Assembly: GCF_023856365.1 (NCBI RefSeq)
Contig: NC_064551.1
Coordinates: forward strand, 18,414,349-18,478,348
Length of the DNA stretch: 64,000 nucleotides
Direction of reading: 5' to 3'
DNA from: Brienomyrus brachyistius
Lineage: Eukaryota > Chordata > Actinopteri > Osteoglossiformes > Mormyridae
Below the pieces are notes generated by a model that was not told the origin of the DNA, did not search any database, and saw nothing but the letters and a program-made list of their open reading frames with translations. Each line of letters starts with the position of its first letter. Position 1 is the first letter of the stretch. Positions 11,327 to 22,572 of the stretch are shown piece after piece. The position numbers and the translations under genes were made by a program.

Positions 11327-11515
11327 GTGCGCATTTTCCGAGGCCTGTGTACAATTTCCGAGGCCTGTGCGCATTTTCCGAGGCATGTGCGCATTTTCCG
11401 AGGCCTGTGCGCATTTTCCGAGGCCTGTGCACAATTTCCGAGGCCTGTGCGCATTTTCCGAGGCATGTGCGCATTTTCCGAGGCCTGTGCGCATTTTCCG
11501 AGGCACGTGCAGCTC
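11327..11515. repeat. 20-bp minisatellite with 80-bp higher-order pattern
   Basis: About nine copies of 'gcgcattttccgaggcctgt' stand in tandem. Two variable sites (gcg/aca and cct/cat) recur in the same order every four units. Because 20 is not a multiple of 3, several frames on both strands stay open; these are not genes. Confidence 0.95.
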
Positions 11516-11536
11516 AGAGGGTTAGTTTGCTGGGTG

Positions 11537-11775
11537 TTTTCTTAGAAGGTCACTGGTTCAGGTCCCCAAATAGACATAGTGATTTTACCACTGGGTCCTT
11601 GAGAAGGGCCCTTAATACTCAGTTATGGCTGGGCAATATGGCAGAATATTTTATTGCAATAACTTCTGTATCAGTTGACATCAATAATTATGATGATATA
11701 ATTCATGTCATTATTTCTTTACTTAAAGGCTCAGGATAAAAGCATCTGCTATCTGAGTAGAAATGAATAAATACT
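11537..11775 (+). mobile_element. SINE fragment
   Basis: It contains AGGTCACTGGTTCAGGTCCC and GGGTCCTTGAGAAGGGCCC as in the other SINEs, then inserted AT-rich sequence, then a tail-like 'ggataaaagcatctgctat'. It is diverged and interrupted. Confidence 0.6.
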
Positions 11776-13427
11776 GTTGATGTTGCTAGATTTGGCTGCC
11801 GGATTGATATCTCCATTTAATCTCACCTTTCAGAATGAGATATTCACTCCCAGTGGGTGTATATAAGAATAGTGTGTGTATATAAGAATAGTGTGTTTCC
11901 TGTGTGTTTGTGCTCTGGGGCCTCATAGTGTTTTCGCTGTGTACCTGAGCCCTGAAACATTTGCAGCACCTCCAGAATGGGATGTTCTTTAATCCATGTC
12001 ATGCATGAAGAAGTTGAGGTTTATAGTGCGGTTTGTACCATGCTGGGAATGTGAACATGCTCACGTTTATCTAGCTCTCAGGTTGCCATGTTGCCAGTAT
12101 GTACTGCCACATGGCCCGTGATGCCCCTAATGATGATGAAGACCTTCCTGGGCTTTTGCACTGTTGTTCAGTGACTATTCAAGACACTGGTTGTGCCTGT
12201 GGAGAAGTGCTCAGCATCTGTCTGCATCTCATGTTGATTCTTACTGAGAGCCTCTAATGTGGCAGCAGGCACTGTACTGTGATGCAGCCTTTGGTCCTCA
12301 CTGTCCTGCTACACTGGTGTATCCTAGCAGAGACTCCTCTCCTTGGTCTGCCTTATTAGGTGGTCGGAGCAGAGGCTTCTGACTTGGTCTGCATTATGGG
12401 TGTGTTAGTGTGCAGACCCTCCTTTGCAATGCTTTGGTTGGCCAGTCTAGGACGACCTCCTGTTCGTCTGCCTGAATAGCATGTCTGTAGCTGTATCCCA
12501 TTTCAGGGGCTGCATCCTTCTTAAGCTGCATTTGAAGACCGAATGTTTCACAGTGACACGACAAGGCTGGTCCCATTTCAAAGGTTCCTTCAAATGTGCC
12601 CTAGAAATTTGTCCTTCTGTTCCCATCCGGTCCCTTAATATGGTCTGGCAAGCTGATGCTCATGTACCACAGGACATATGGCGCTAACCTGGCTAATTAA
12701 AATTCGTTATCGGTGGTTGAATGATGAAAGCCTAGTCTTTAGGTAAGTTATGTTTTCCTCCTATTATGGCCTTCCTGCTTTTCAATACATGAACCCTTTC
12801 CTGACTGCCTCTCAAGAATCAAGAGTCAGGAAAAAACAAGGAGCTTACTTCTGAATTCTCACTTGCCTTTTCTACTTTGGCGCCCCCTGTCTGCTGGGAG
12901 AAACGACAGTTGACTAACTCGACCCAGATTTACACAGATTACAGTTCATCAGGTCTCCTCTCAGATCTTTGTGTTGCAGTTATGACAAATGAAAGGAGAC
13001 ACAGTAAATGAGCTTGCAGTTGCCTTGAGTCCTCCGGCTGGCTCGGTAAAGCTCATCGGGGCTTCAGCAAGTGCTCTGAGCCTAAATCATCTTCACTTGT
13101 TTGTCACTTTGAACAAGCATCTGCTGAATAGATGAATGAAAAAACATAGACAACGCGGAAATATAAATCCCAGACAGAGAAACTGGCTCTTATACTTTTA
13201 ATGCAATTTATGAATTGTGATGCTTGTTATGTTAATTCGTTGATAGTTTTCACTGCCGTCTGTGTTTTGTGACTTTTGATGTTGCTGGTGTTGCTTCCTG
13301 GACAGCGGTGATCTCATTACTCTGGGCATTGTTAAGTCAATCCTTTATCTAATGGTAAATAGAACATATGGAGTGTCCTAGTCTCTCTTTGACTGTCTGC
13401 CCATTTGCTCTAATGTGTCTCTTTCAG
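11776..13427. other. mapre3 intron 1, 3' part
   Basis: Mostly unremarkable sequence; a short direct duplication of 'tatataagaatagtgtgt' lies at 11860-11895. Nothing else is supported up to the acceptor CTTTCAG at 13421-13427. Confidence 0.45.
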
Positions 13428-13434
13428 CTGGGGC

Positions 13435-16400
13435 ATGGCTGTGAATGTGTATGCAACGTCGGTCACAATAGAGAACCTCAGTCGACATGACATGCTGGCA
13501 TGGGTCAACGACTCCCTGCAGCTCATCTACACAAAGGTGGAGCAGCTATGTTCAGGTCAGCCTGTTATTATGTATCTCTGTGCCCCAACTGTGCCCAGGT
13601 CAGCCTGTTGTTATGTATCTCTGTGCCCCAACTGTGCCCAGGTCAGCCTGTCATTATGTATCTCTGTGCCCCAACTGTGCCCAGGTCAGCCTGTCATTAT
13701 GTATCTCTGTGCCTATCTGTGTGACCCATCAGCCTGTTAAGTTTCACTGTGAGCCATCTGTGTTCAGGTCGGCCTGTCGTTAAGTTTCACTGTGAGCCAT
13801 CTGTGTTCAGGTCGACCTGTCGTTAAGTTTCACTGTGAGCCATCTGTGTTCAGGTCGGCCTGTCGTTAAGTTTCACTGTGAGCCATCTGTGTTCAGGTCG
13901 GCCTGTCGTTAAGTTTCACTGTGAGCCATCTGTGTTCAGGTCGGCCTGTCGTTAAGCTTCACTGTGACCCATCTGTGTTCAGGTCGGCCTGTCGTTAAGC
14001 TTCACTGTGACTCATCTGTGTTCAGGTCAACCTGTCGTTAAGTTTCACTGTGAGCCATCTGTGTTCAGGTCGGCCTGTCGTTAAGTTTCACTGTGAGCCA
14101 TCTGTGTTCAGGTCGACCTGTCGTTAAGTTTCACTGTGAGCCATCTGTGTTCAGGTCGGCCTGTCGTTAAGTTTCACTGTGACCCATCTGTGTTCAGGTC
14201 GGCCTGTCGTTAAGCTTCACTGTGACTCATCTGTGTTCAGGTCGGCCTGTCGTTAAGCTTCACTGTGACCCATCTGTGTTCAGGTCGGCCTGTCGTTAAG
14301 CTTCACTGTGACCCATCTGTGTTCAGGTCGGCCTGTCGTTAAGCTTCACTGTGAGCCATCTGTGTTCAGGTCGGCCTGTCGTTAAGCTTCACCGTGACCC
14401 ATCTGTGTTCAGGTCGGCCTGTCGTTAAGCTTCACCGTGAGCCATCTGTGTTCAGGTCGGCCTGTCGTTAAGCTTCACTGTGAGCCATCTGTGTTCAGGT
14501 CGGCCTGTCGTTAAGCTTCACCGTGACCCATCTGTGTTCAGGTCGGCCTGTCGTTAAGCTTCACCGTGTCCCATCTGTGTTACAGTATATGAATGGTAAT
14601 GGGATTCGCTTGTGAGATTAATAAAAGCTCCCGAATGCCATCTACATATGTCCCCAGGAGCTGCTTACTGCCAGTTTATGGATATGCTGTTTCCTGGCTG
14701 TGTTCTCCTTAAGAGGGTCAAGTTCCAAGCCAGGCTAGAGCACGAGTTTATCCACAACTTCAAAGTCCTTCAGACAGCCTTCAAGAAAATGAATGTTGAC
14801 AAAGTGAGTACTTAATTCAGTTCGTCTGCCTTGATACAAGTACAGGTATCCCCCGCTTTATGAAGGTTTGTTACGCCACTTTGCTTTTACAAAAGACCTA
14901 CATTAGCATCTGCTTTTGTTAACTGAAAGAAATCCAAAGAGGATTTTTACAAAAAGGGAGAAAATTGAAAATAGTGATTAGCATTTGTGATTAGCATCAG
15001 CGAGGCAATTACTGATATACAGTCATGTGCCACATAACGATGTTTTGGCCAACAACGAACCAGTGGTCCCATAAGATTCACCTAGTGATGTCTTAGCTGT
15101 TGTACCATCATAGTGCAAAGCATTACCCACGTGTTTGTGGTGATGCTGGTGTAAACAAACCTACTGCATTGCCAGTTGAATAAAAGTATAGCAAATACAA
15201 TTATGTACAGTACAGAATACTTGGTAATGTTAATAAATTATTTTATGTAACAATGTTACTGGTTTCTGCATAAAATAATATACTGTACTTTTAATCTTTA
15301 TTTAGGCTTTTCCGTGTAGCTTAGATGTGTAGTAAGCTATACCATCTAAGTTTGTTGTGATGGTCTCACAACAGCGAAGCATTTCTGCTAATGTATCCCT
15401 ATCCTTAAGCAATACATGACTGTATTGATTCTGGAAAGTGAAAATAGGTTGTACAGACCTTATTTGTGTCTTATGTAGGCTGGGTGTTTATCACTTAATT
15501 CCTGCTGTCATGTAAATTATTTTAGGTTTAATGTGTTATTTGGTGGTAGATTTTTTTTAGATCTGGAAACGCTCAAAAACTTTTCCCATATAAATTGCCG
15601 GCTATTGTTTCATGGCTTTATGCCATTTTGGCTTATAAAAGGTTTCCTAGAAGCGCTCTACTTTCGGGTCGCGGGGAAACCTGTACTGCTTATTAGTCAG
15701 AAGGACAGATCACGGCTGCAGAAATGCGGACGCCACACTTCACATTGCTCCTCTTGCTTATGACATGTATTTGCACCTGCGAATTTCCATATGATTCCTC
15801 ACCTTTCTTGTGATCTGAACTGGGTGATGACAATGAGATCAGAAAATCAGGGTGAATTTTTTTTGGGTTGAATGTATTTTACTTCACAGACTTCCATTAC
15901 AATGTGATTCAATTCAAAAGTCTTTTCATAGGCTGAAATTGGACTCGCATGTTCTTTAGTTGCATAAAGATGACCCTTTGTGAGATGTGTTTCTTAAGTC
16001 ATTGATTAGATGAGAATATTCCCTTTCCTTCCAGGTCATTCCTGTAGAAAAGTTAGTCAAGGGCAAGTTCCAGGACAATTTTGAATTTCTGCAGTGGTTC
16101 AAGAAGTTCTTTGATGCAAATTACGATGGGAAAGAGTACGACCCCGTGCTGGCCAGACAGGGCCAGGATGTGGCCCCACCCTCCAATCCAGGTGAACACA
16201 AACCCAGGGTTTCCTACAAACCCAAGAAACCTAGTGGCGCCTCAGGTAACACACTGTTTCCAGCCCCTGCTGAGAATGCTACACGGTGTGCTGTGCCTGC
16301 TAGTGTGGGGTGACCCTGTGTTTCACCCAGTGTTTGAGTTCTCTCTCATCCATTCTTTGACCTGCTATTTGACTCGCTCTTTGATACTTTCTTGACTCTC

Positions 16401-18928
16401 CTTTGACTCTCTTTAACCCGCTCTTTGACTCTCTTTGACCCTGTATTTGATCCACTCTGAGACCCTCTTTCATCAGATCTCTTTGACTCATTCTTGGAAT
16501 CTCTCTTTAACCCTCTATTTGACCCTTGTATTGATCTCTTTGATGCACAGTTTGATCCGGTATGTGATACTTTGACACTTATTGACCCATTTGTTGCTCC
16601 ATTCTTTGATCAGTTCTTTGGTACAGCCTTGGATTATCCACTTTAAACAGTCTTCGGCACTTTCCTTAACTCACTCTTTGGTTCTCTCTTTCACATGTTC
16701 TTTGCCTTGCGTGTCAAATCTCTCACTGTCCACACAATTGTACTCTCCATTATTTCAGAAACAGAAATTACCCTCTGGTTAACCTTTTTTTTGTAGAATA
16801 TGATTACTTATCCTATGCATGCATATTCTTATCCTGACAGACAGTTCATGTGTGTTCCAGGTCTTTGCAGTCTTAAATCAACATGGTTTTTGTTCAGTTT
16901 AGAACTCTTGTTGGCACGGTTTTTGGCTTTCATTTCCAAATCCTCCCTCTAAGTAACTCACATTTTGGGCATTATAAAACATAAATTTCCTTTAGCCTGC
17001 TGTATGTGCTTCTCCTTATACATCAAACTGAAAAGCCCCGTGATCTGATTTGCCTCCCCATGCCATACTGGGTTGACTTGGATTGATCTGATTTTGCGGC
17101 ATGTTGTGTATCTGGATATTTGACCAGTGACAGGACTCAGACCTGAGCTGCAAATAACTTATGTGATGTCATCATGCAGTGCCACACAGGACGTCCCCCA
17201 CAGTGCCCAAAACAATGCCCGGCCCCCAACGGGCCCTCAACAACACTTCATCCCTTGGCACAAGGAAGAACACTGCCGTGGCACGTAATGGTGGCAGCGA
17301 AGCGGAAGCCCAGATGGTAGAGCTCAATCAGCAGGTGCGTCTCTCCATGGTGACCAGATTGGGACCCCCTCACCCCATTTATCTGGAGCCCCGGGGCATA
17401 GGCTGATACGGCCCTGCTGTCTTCCCTCAGCTAATGGACCTCAAACTGACAGTCAACGGTCTGGAGAAGGAGAGGGATTTCTACTTCAGCAAACTCCGTG
17501 ACATCGAGCTCATCTGCCAGGAGAATGAGAGCGAAAATACTCCCATCCTGGGCAGGATTACCCAAATCCTCTATGCAACAGAGGTGCCTGCCTGCTTTCA
17601 TTTAGGTCTTCCCTGTCTGTCCAGATAGCCTATGGGCAGGAACGCACAGTGCCTACTCTGTTCACATACATTATCTATATTAATCATCATATTCCATATT
17701 TATTTGTAGTCTCATAATGATTGTGATCATATTTAGCTGTTGTTGAGGTGATTTGAACCTCTATAACATGCATCATCTTATCTTGGATAAGCAGTTCTCA
17801 AAGCAGCAGGTGAATTATTTTGCAGTCTGTATCCTAATTGAATCAGGAAATCTCCTCTGCAATGTTACTGCAGCCAAGGTCACACACTGTTCTAAATATA
17901 TCAGCAACAGGCAGAAGCACATGACACAGGGCAGGCATAGGATCAGCACAGCAGAGCTGACTCAGACAGGGACAAACCAAAGCAGCAGGGTGCTGGGAGT
18001 CTGACAGGATAGGATGGGGAGCGTGGTGGCTGGCGGAAGGGTGAGCTGATAGATGGGGAGCATGGAGGGTGGAGGAAGTGTGAGCTGATAGATGGGGAGC
18101 ATGGAGGGTGGAGGAAGTGTGAGCTGATAGATGGGGAGCATGGAGGGTGGAGGAAGTGTGAGCTGATAGATGGGGAGCATGGAGGGTGGAGGAAGTGTGA
18201 GCTGATAGATGGGGAGCATGGAGGGTGGAGGAAGTGTGAGCTGATAGATGGGGAGCATGGAGGGTGGAGGAAGTGTGAGCTGATAGATGGGGAGCATGGA
18301 GGGTGGAGGAAGTGTGAGCTGATAGATGGGGAGCATGGAGGCTGATGGAAGGGTGAGCTGATAGATGGGGAGCATGGAGGGTAGAGGAAGTGTGAGCTGA
18401 TAGATGGGGAGGGTGGAGGGAGAGTGAATGGATGGTCTTAGTCACATGATTCCCCTTCCTGAGATGCCCACCTCCCCCATTTACTGTGCTGATGGAAACA
18501 GAAGTTTAAAACAACACATATGAGGCCCCCAATCACTGAAAATGTTATCTTCATGGGTGACACTGCACCTCCAAGGATTAATAAACCATGTCTGTTTGTC
18601 TCTCTCTCTCTGACTGACTGTCTGCCTGAATGACTGCCTGCCCAGTTTGGTCTGAGAATGAGACCCTTTTTGCCTTCCTTGTGTGATCATTGCCTTTCAT
18701 CTTCATCCTTGCAATAAATCAATTTGAGGCAAACCCCAAGTGCATGGCTGTTCTGGGAAGGAGCTGAATTCGACAGTCTAACATCACCATGTACATCTAC
18801 AGTTGTTTTCTTCAGGCTGGTTATACCTAACTGCTTGAATGAATTTTCCTCTGTTTCAGGATGGCTTTGTTGTACCTGAAGATGAGGACATTGATGAACA
18901 GTCGCACGAAGACCATAATGAATACTAA
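13435..18928 (+). CDS. mapre3: Microtubule-associated protein RP/EB family member 3 (EB3)
   Basis: Six coding exons (13435-13555, 14658-14803, 16035-16245, 17180-17334, 17431-17583, 18860-18928) join in phase to 284 residues, against about 281 in mammals. The ATG lies seven bases into the exon after CTTTCAG. Residues about 14-116 form the calponin-homology domain that binds growing microtubule plus ends ([39 protein letters not shown]). A Pro/Ser/Thr-rich linker follows, then the EB homology coiled coil ([20 protein letters not shown]). The acidic tail ends in NEY, matching the C-terminal EEY/DEY-type motif that recruits CAP-Gly proteins. The tail sequence favours EB3 over EB1 or EB2; synteny with dpysl5 agrees. 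Coding exon 1 is followed at once by a minisatellite that repeats its splice donor. Confidence 0.95.
13553..14582. repeat. 43-bp minisatellite carrying repeated splice-donor sequence
   Basis: About 24 tandem copies of a 43-bp unit start at the exon/intron border of mapre3 coding exon 1. There are two subfamilies: the first few copies read CAGGTCAGCCTGT...TTATGTATCTCTG, the rest CAGGTCGGCCTGTCGTTAAG...TTCACTGTGAG. Each unit repeats the TTCAG|GTC(A/G)GC motif of the authentic donor at 13555/13556. Confidence 0.95.
15020..15422. mobile_element. 403-bp MITE, TA target site, Tc1/mariner-type ends
   Basis: The element begins CAGTCATGT and ends ACATGACTG, a perfect 9-bp terminal inverted repeat, and is flanked by TA on each side (15018-15019, 15423-15424). 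It is non-coding and AT-rich. TA flanks are the hallmark of Tc1/mariner/pogo transposition. The interior (ATGCTGGTGTAAACAAACC, ACAATTATGTACAGTACA) closely resembles a repeat I recall from mammalian genomes. Confidence 0.85.
16320..16700. repeat. Degenerate CTCTTTGA-rich tandem repeat
   Basis: Dozens of variants of 'ctctttgac(t/c)c' with loose 10-21-bp spacing fill the mapre3 intron after the exon ending at 16245. It is strongly pyrimidine-biased and has no coding value. Confidence 0.75.
18020..18420. repeat. 39-bp minisatellite in the last mapre3 intron
   Basis: About ten copies of a 39-bp unit containing 'tgagctgatagatggggagc' and 'atggagggtggaggaagtg'. As 39 is a multiple of 3, long frames on the minus strand stay open as artefacts. 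Confidence 0.95.
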
Positions 18929-19932
18929 ATGCTTCTCCTGTATGCTCTCAGTCTGCCTCTCCCTACCTCTCGGTCATCTTGTGTCGTCTCTGCTCTTATC
19001 TTCTGACTCTCTCACTTCCCTAGGTCTCTACAGCCGCCACATTCTGATCCTGGTGTTGACCAGCCTACCGGACCAACTCCCGCCCCCCCCACCCATGCAG
19101 TCACAGAGTAACATTAATATCCATTCCCAGCCACTTCAGCGTGGTGTGGGATCGAATGACCGGCAGTTCTACCGAGGTGCTGCTGCAATCAGGTCACTTT
19201 CAAAGCTGTCGATCCTACACAGCAGCCACTATCTCGCCTGGTTTTGTAGCCCTCTACCAGATTCCTGTAACCTGTCCCAGTTATCCCAGTACCCTGACAC
19301 TCTGCCCCCCCACCCCCGAAAGTAACAGTGTCCATAATGTTCAACACAGTTTCTCTGCACCAAAATGTACATTGAAGTGGTTTTTAAATGCCTTCCCAGA
19401 TACTTTCAAAACTATTTTAAGATGGATACCTAAAAAATAACTTATGGGAAAATAGCACTGGAGCCTGATGACTTGGTTAACGGGCTGATGTTTGTTTGAA
19501 AGTTAGTGTGAGGATTGTTGCTTTTGTTGGTTTGACTTGATTTTGAAAAATGAAACAATGCACTTCATTCACTGATGTTGACAGTGACAAAAGAAAGATG
19601 CTGATTGGTTTTGAAATGTCAGGTTTTTTTCCTGCATATCAAGATGGAGCTTGCAGATAAAATAGAACAAAGATAGTCATATATTTTTATAACTATTTAT
19701 ATATAGAATTGCTGGAATATATATGGAAATTTGGTCCATACACAGAGGTTTATTATTTACTAATGATAAATGTGAGGTTTGGGAAATGGTGTTCATTATT
19801 GACACCTAATTTTTACTGTAGACCCAGAACTGCAGCAAAGTAGCTATGAAGTTTGTTTATTTTAAAGGTGAGGCTAGGAGAGTCAGATACTGATTAGCTT
19901 GTAAATCCTAATTGTGTAGCAAATAACTAAAA

Positions 19933-20112
19933 CAGGGCTCTCCAATTTCGGTCCTGGAGGGCCAGTTTGCAACACAGTTTGCAGATTTCCCTGCTCAAAC
20001 ATACGTTATTCAGCTCACCAGCTAATTGCCAGGTTTAATATGTGGGTTTGAGCAGGGAAATCTACAAACTATGTTGCAGATTGACTGTCCAGGACCGTAG
20101 TTGAGGAACCTG
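19933..20112. mobile_element. hAT-type MITE in the mapre3 3' UTR
   Basis: The ends are imperfect inverted repeats, beginning CAGGGCTCTCCAA...CGGTCCTGGA and ending in its complement ...TCCAGGACCGTAGTTGAGGAACCTG. Inner arms (GATTTCCCTGCTCAAAC / GTTTGAGCAGGGAAATC) are perfectly inverted. The flanks share CTAAAA (AACTAAAA/CGCTAAAA), consistent with a decayed 8-bp hAT target duplication. Confidence 0.85.
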
Positions 20113-20428
20113 CGCTAAAACCTGAAACGAATAGATTGCTTGTGTACTTTATAACACTATAAGATTTTAGCTGCTATTTTTATTTTCCTTTTTTTGAATT
20201 GTTAAAAATATACCTATTAATAACCACACAGGTTCTAAGTTGAAATAAGAAGCTGGACTCAGAGGCTTTAGTGCAATAAAAAGTGACGCATGGACAGCTG
20301 TAGAGCATGCACACCCCCTGCTGGTTGTAGGAACCAATTGCACATTTCCTTGGGCATGTTACCATTCTCACACCAGCTGTCTGACTGATTTTATGTGACC
20401 ATGCACCTATTTTGAGTTTTACAACATA

Positions 20429-20434
20429 AATAAA
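20429..20434 (+). terminator. Poly(A) signal AATAAA, mapre3
   Basis: The last good hexamer before the repeat-rich spacer, 1.5 kb after the mapre3 stop. Confidence 0.6.
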
Positions 20435-22100
20435 CTTGTGTGAGAACAAGCCACCGACCCCGAATCCTTGTGCTTTTGGATGTCAGTGTTGCCTACAAAA
20501 AAAAAAAAAAAACATTTTTTGGTTATGTGACTGTGCTGTTTTAGTTGGAACCTGCATGTTGGTGCAGTGGCTTATCTGATTGTATGGAACTGTGTAACTG
20601 GCCAGGTAAGTGATCCGATCCTGGCTCATACAGATGTTCCTTTCAGGAAGCCCCTGACTATAGCAGAGAACATATCACATTCAGGACTATGTGTATACTT
20701 ATTAATCATTTTAATTCAGGGGAAAACAGTGTCAAGATTCAAGAGGTTTATTCGTCACATACACCCCGGTCACTCCAAGCGGCTGTGCATAATAAGAGGA
20801 TAATAAAATATAAAAATAACAATAAAAATATATGAAATACATTCAGCTGTACATAATATATACATAAATGGCATGGTCAAAGTGATTGTGCTGTGCAATA
20901 TAAACGCGATGTGCAAGAGACCTGAGGAATGTACCGACAATTTAGACAGTATAGACTGAATGTCAACAGTGGTCATGAGATTATGGGCTTATTGTCAGGC
21001 ACTCTTTCAAAATACAAAATATCCATCCATCTTTCAACCAGCTACTTTGGTCACCTTGAGCTGTCCCAAGCAGCACGGGGTATAAGTGGAACCAATGGTT
21101 CCTGGGTGTCCATGTCACAAATCAATCTAACTTTCCCAAATCCTGTATATAAAAATAATACAATAATAATCAAAATATATAATAAAAGTAGACAATGTGG
21201 CACAGAAAATAACATAAAATTAAGATAAAACACAACCAAAGGCCAGAGAGTAAAATAATGTTTTTAAACATTTAAAAGTATTGATTTTTGGGGATAATCT
21301 CACACGTAGTGGTATGCAACCCGTAACTTGGGTGCAGCAAAATGGCATGGTCACCTTTTGATTTCAACCATGCCCAAGGACTGAACAGGGATTGGCTGGT
21401 CTAGGACACTGAGACGTACTGGTGACTTATGCCATGAATTGCATTAAAAACAAATCATTAAAAACTCAATTCTGAACTAAACAGCTAGTCTTTACGTAAG
21501 TGACCAGTGACGTGTACCTGACTTGGCTCACCATCCCACAACCACTGCATCCCAGTGCCACGTCACCCGTTTTGTCATGTCTTTCTATACTTATAATGCA
21601 TTGCTGTACATCCTGCCCCCCCCGACTTTGCCAATTAAATTTCACCATGTTACCCGAATACGTGACATAAACTTGAAAGGTTAAGGTACATCCTGGATGG
21701 GATTCTAGTCCCTCACATGTCACACGCACAGACTACTGGCAATTTTGATTCACTAACGTGTCTGTCTTTGAACTCTTGGGAGGAAACTCACAAGGCATGG
21801 GGAGAACATGCAAGCTCTACACTTGCACACAGAAAGATGTAGTATGTCCATTTGAACCCTCAACACTGGAAGTCTGAGTCATCGCCACTACACAATGTGC
21901 TACCCAGGTACAAAACAGGGAATATGGAAGGTAATTCACAGAAATGTCCCTTAACATCTTCAGACACGCCTATGGTTAATTTATCCAGTGCACTTGGGTT
22001 TGTAGAGCTACTAAATGGACACAGTACTGCATTGTATAAATAAAAAGATAATCCAGAGATTAAAAGAGACTGAAACAGCTGAACTAAAGACAAGGACTGG
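20435..22100. other. Transposon-rich intergenic spacer
   Basis: It contains decayed repeats: one starting 'aagattcaagaggtttatt' near 20736 (a common fish repeat head), a 'ccatccatctttcaaccagct' repeat near 21020, and a further fragment at about 21780-21910 that ends in 'gggagaacatgcaagctc' style sequence. No intact gene is visible. Confidence 0.5.
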
Positions 22101-22104
22101 GCTG

Positions 22105-22290
22105 GTGTGGTTCTGTTAGTTAGGGCTGTACCAGTAATCCATAGGTCACTGGTTCAAATCCTGTGACTAGCAGAGTGATTTAACTGCTGGCCCCTTGAGC
22201 AAGTCCTTTAACACCAATTGCTCCAGAGAGTGGCCGACTCTCTCATTCTCACTCTAAACAAAAACGTCTGGTAAATAACTATATTATAAA
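22105..22290 (+). mobile_element. tRNA-derived SINE
   Basis: A tRNA-like head (GGTTCAAATCCTGTGACTAG) precedes the shared core CCCCTTGAGCAAGTCC and ACACCAATTGCTCCAGAG and an A-rich tail. It belongs to the same family as the copies at 9860 and 51216. Confidence 0.75.
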
Positions 22291-22371
22291 TCTATGTATA
22301 CATACTGGCATTACCGGCCAGAAAATACTCAAACAATTAAACCCTTCATCGAAACCCAAAATGTAAAAGCA

Positions 22372-22572
22372 AAAACGTAGTACCCCAAAGCTGTAGAGAG
22401 GTAGCCGGCGGCGCGCCTCGATGACATCACGACGCCTGGGAGACGTGGCAGCGTCCGCTTTAACATACGTAGCCTTCATCTCTATCTTGCTGTGTTAGCT
22501 TAGCCCTGTACAGCTAATAGATCCAGCGCCGCGTTCCCTTCAAAAGCTTAGCCGCCTTTAAATCCTGGAAAA
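22372..22572 (+). promoter_or_regulatory. tmem214: CpG-rich promoter and 5' UTR of tmem214
   Basis: CpG density rises abruptly about 180 bp before the ATG and stays high to about 23200. A CRE-like TGACATCACG lies at about 22420-22431. No TATA box is evident, as expected for a broadly expressed gene. The start site is not determined. Confidence 0.55.

Larger units (their letters stand above)
18929..20440 (+). other. mapre3: mapre3 3' untranslated region
   Basis: This runs from the TAA at 18926-18928 to the poly(A) signal at 20429-20434, about 1.5 kb. It contains an inserted hAT-type MITE at 19933-20112. The long open frame at 18861-19325 reads out of the coding frame and is not supported. Confidence 0.6.

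Noticed and set aside
17843..18445. 200-codon minus-strand frame with [13 protein letters not shown] repeats
   Set aside because: It is the translation of a 39-bp minisatellite whose length is divisible by 3. It sits in a mapre3 intron and has no family match.
18861..19325. 154-codon plus-strand frame overlapping the last mapre3 exon
   Set aside because: It reads the exon out of phase with the assembled EB3 frame and runs into the 3' UTR; its composition is low-complexity.
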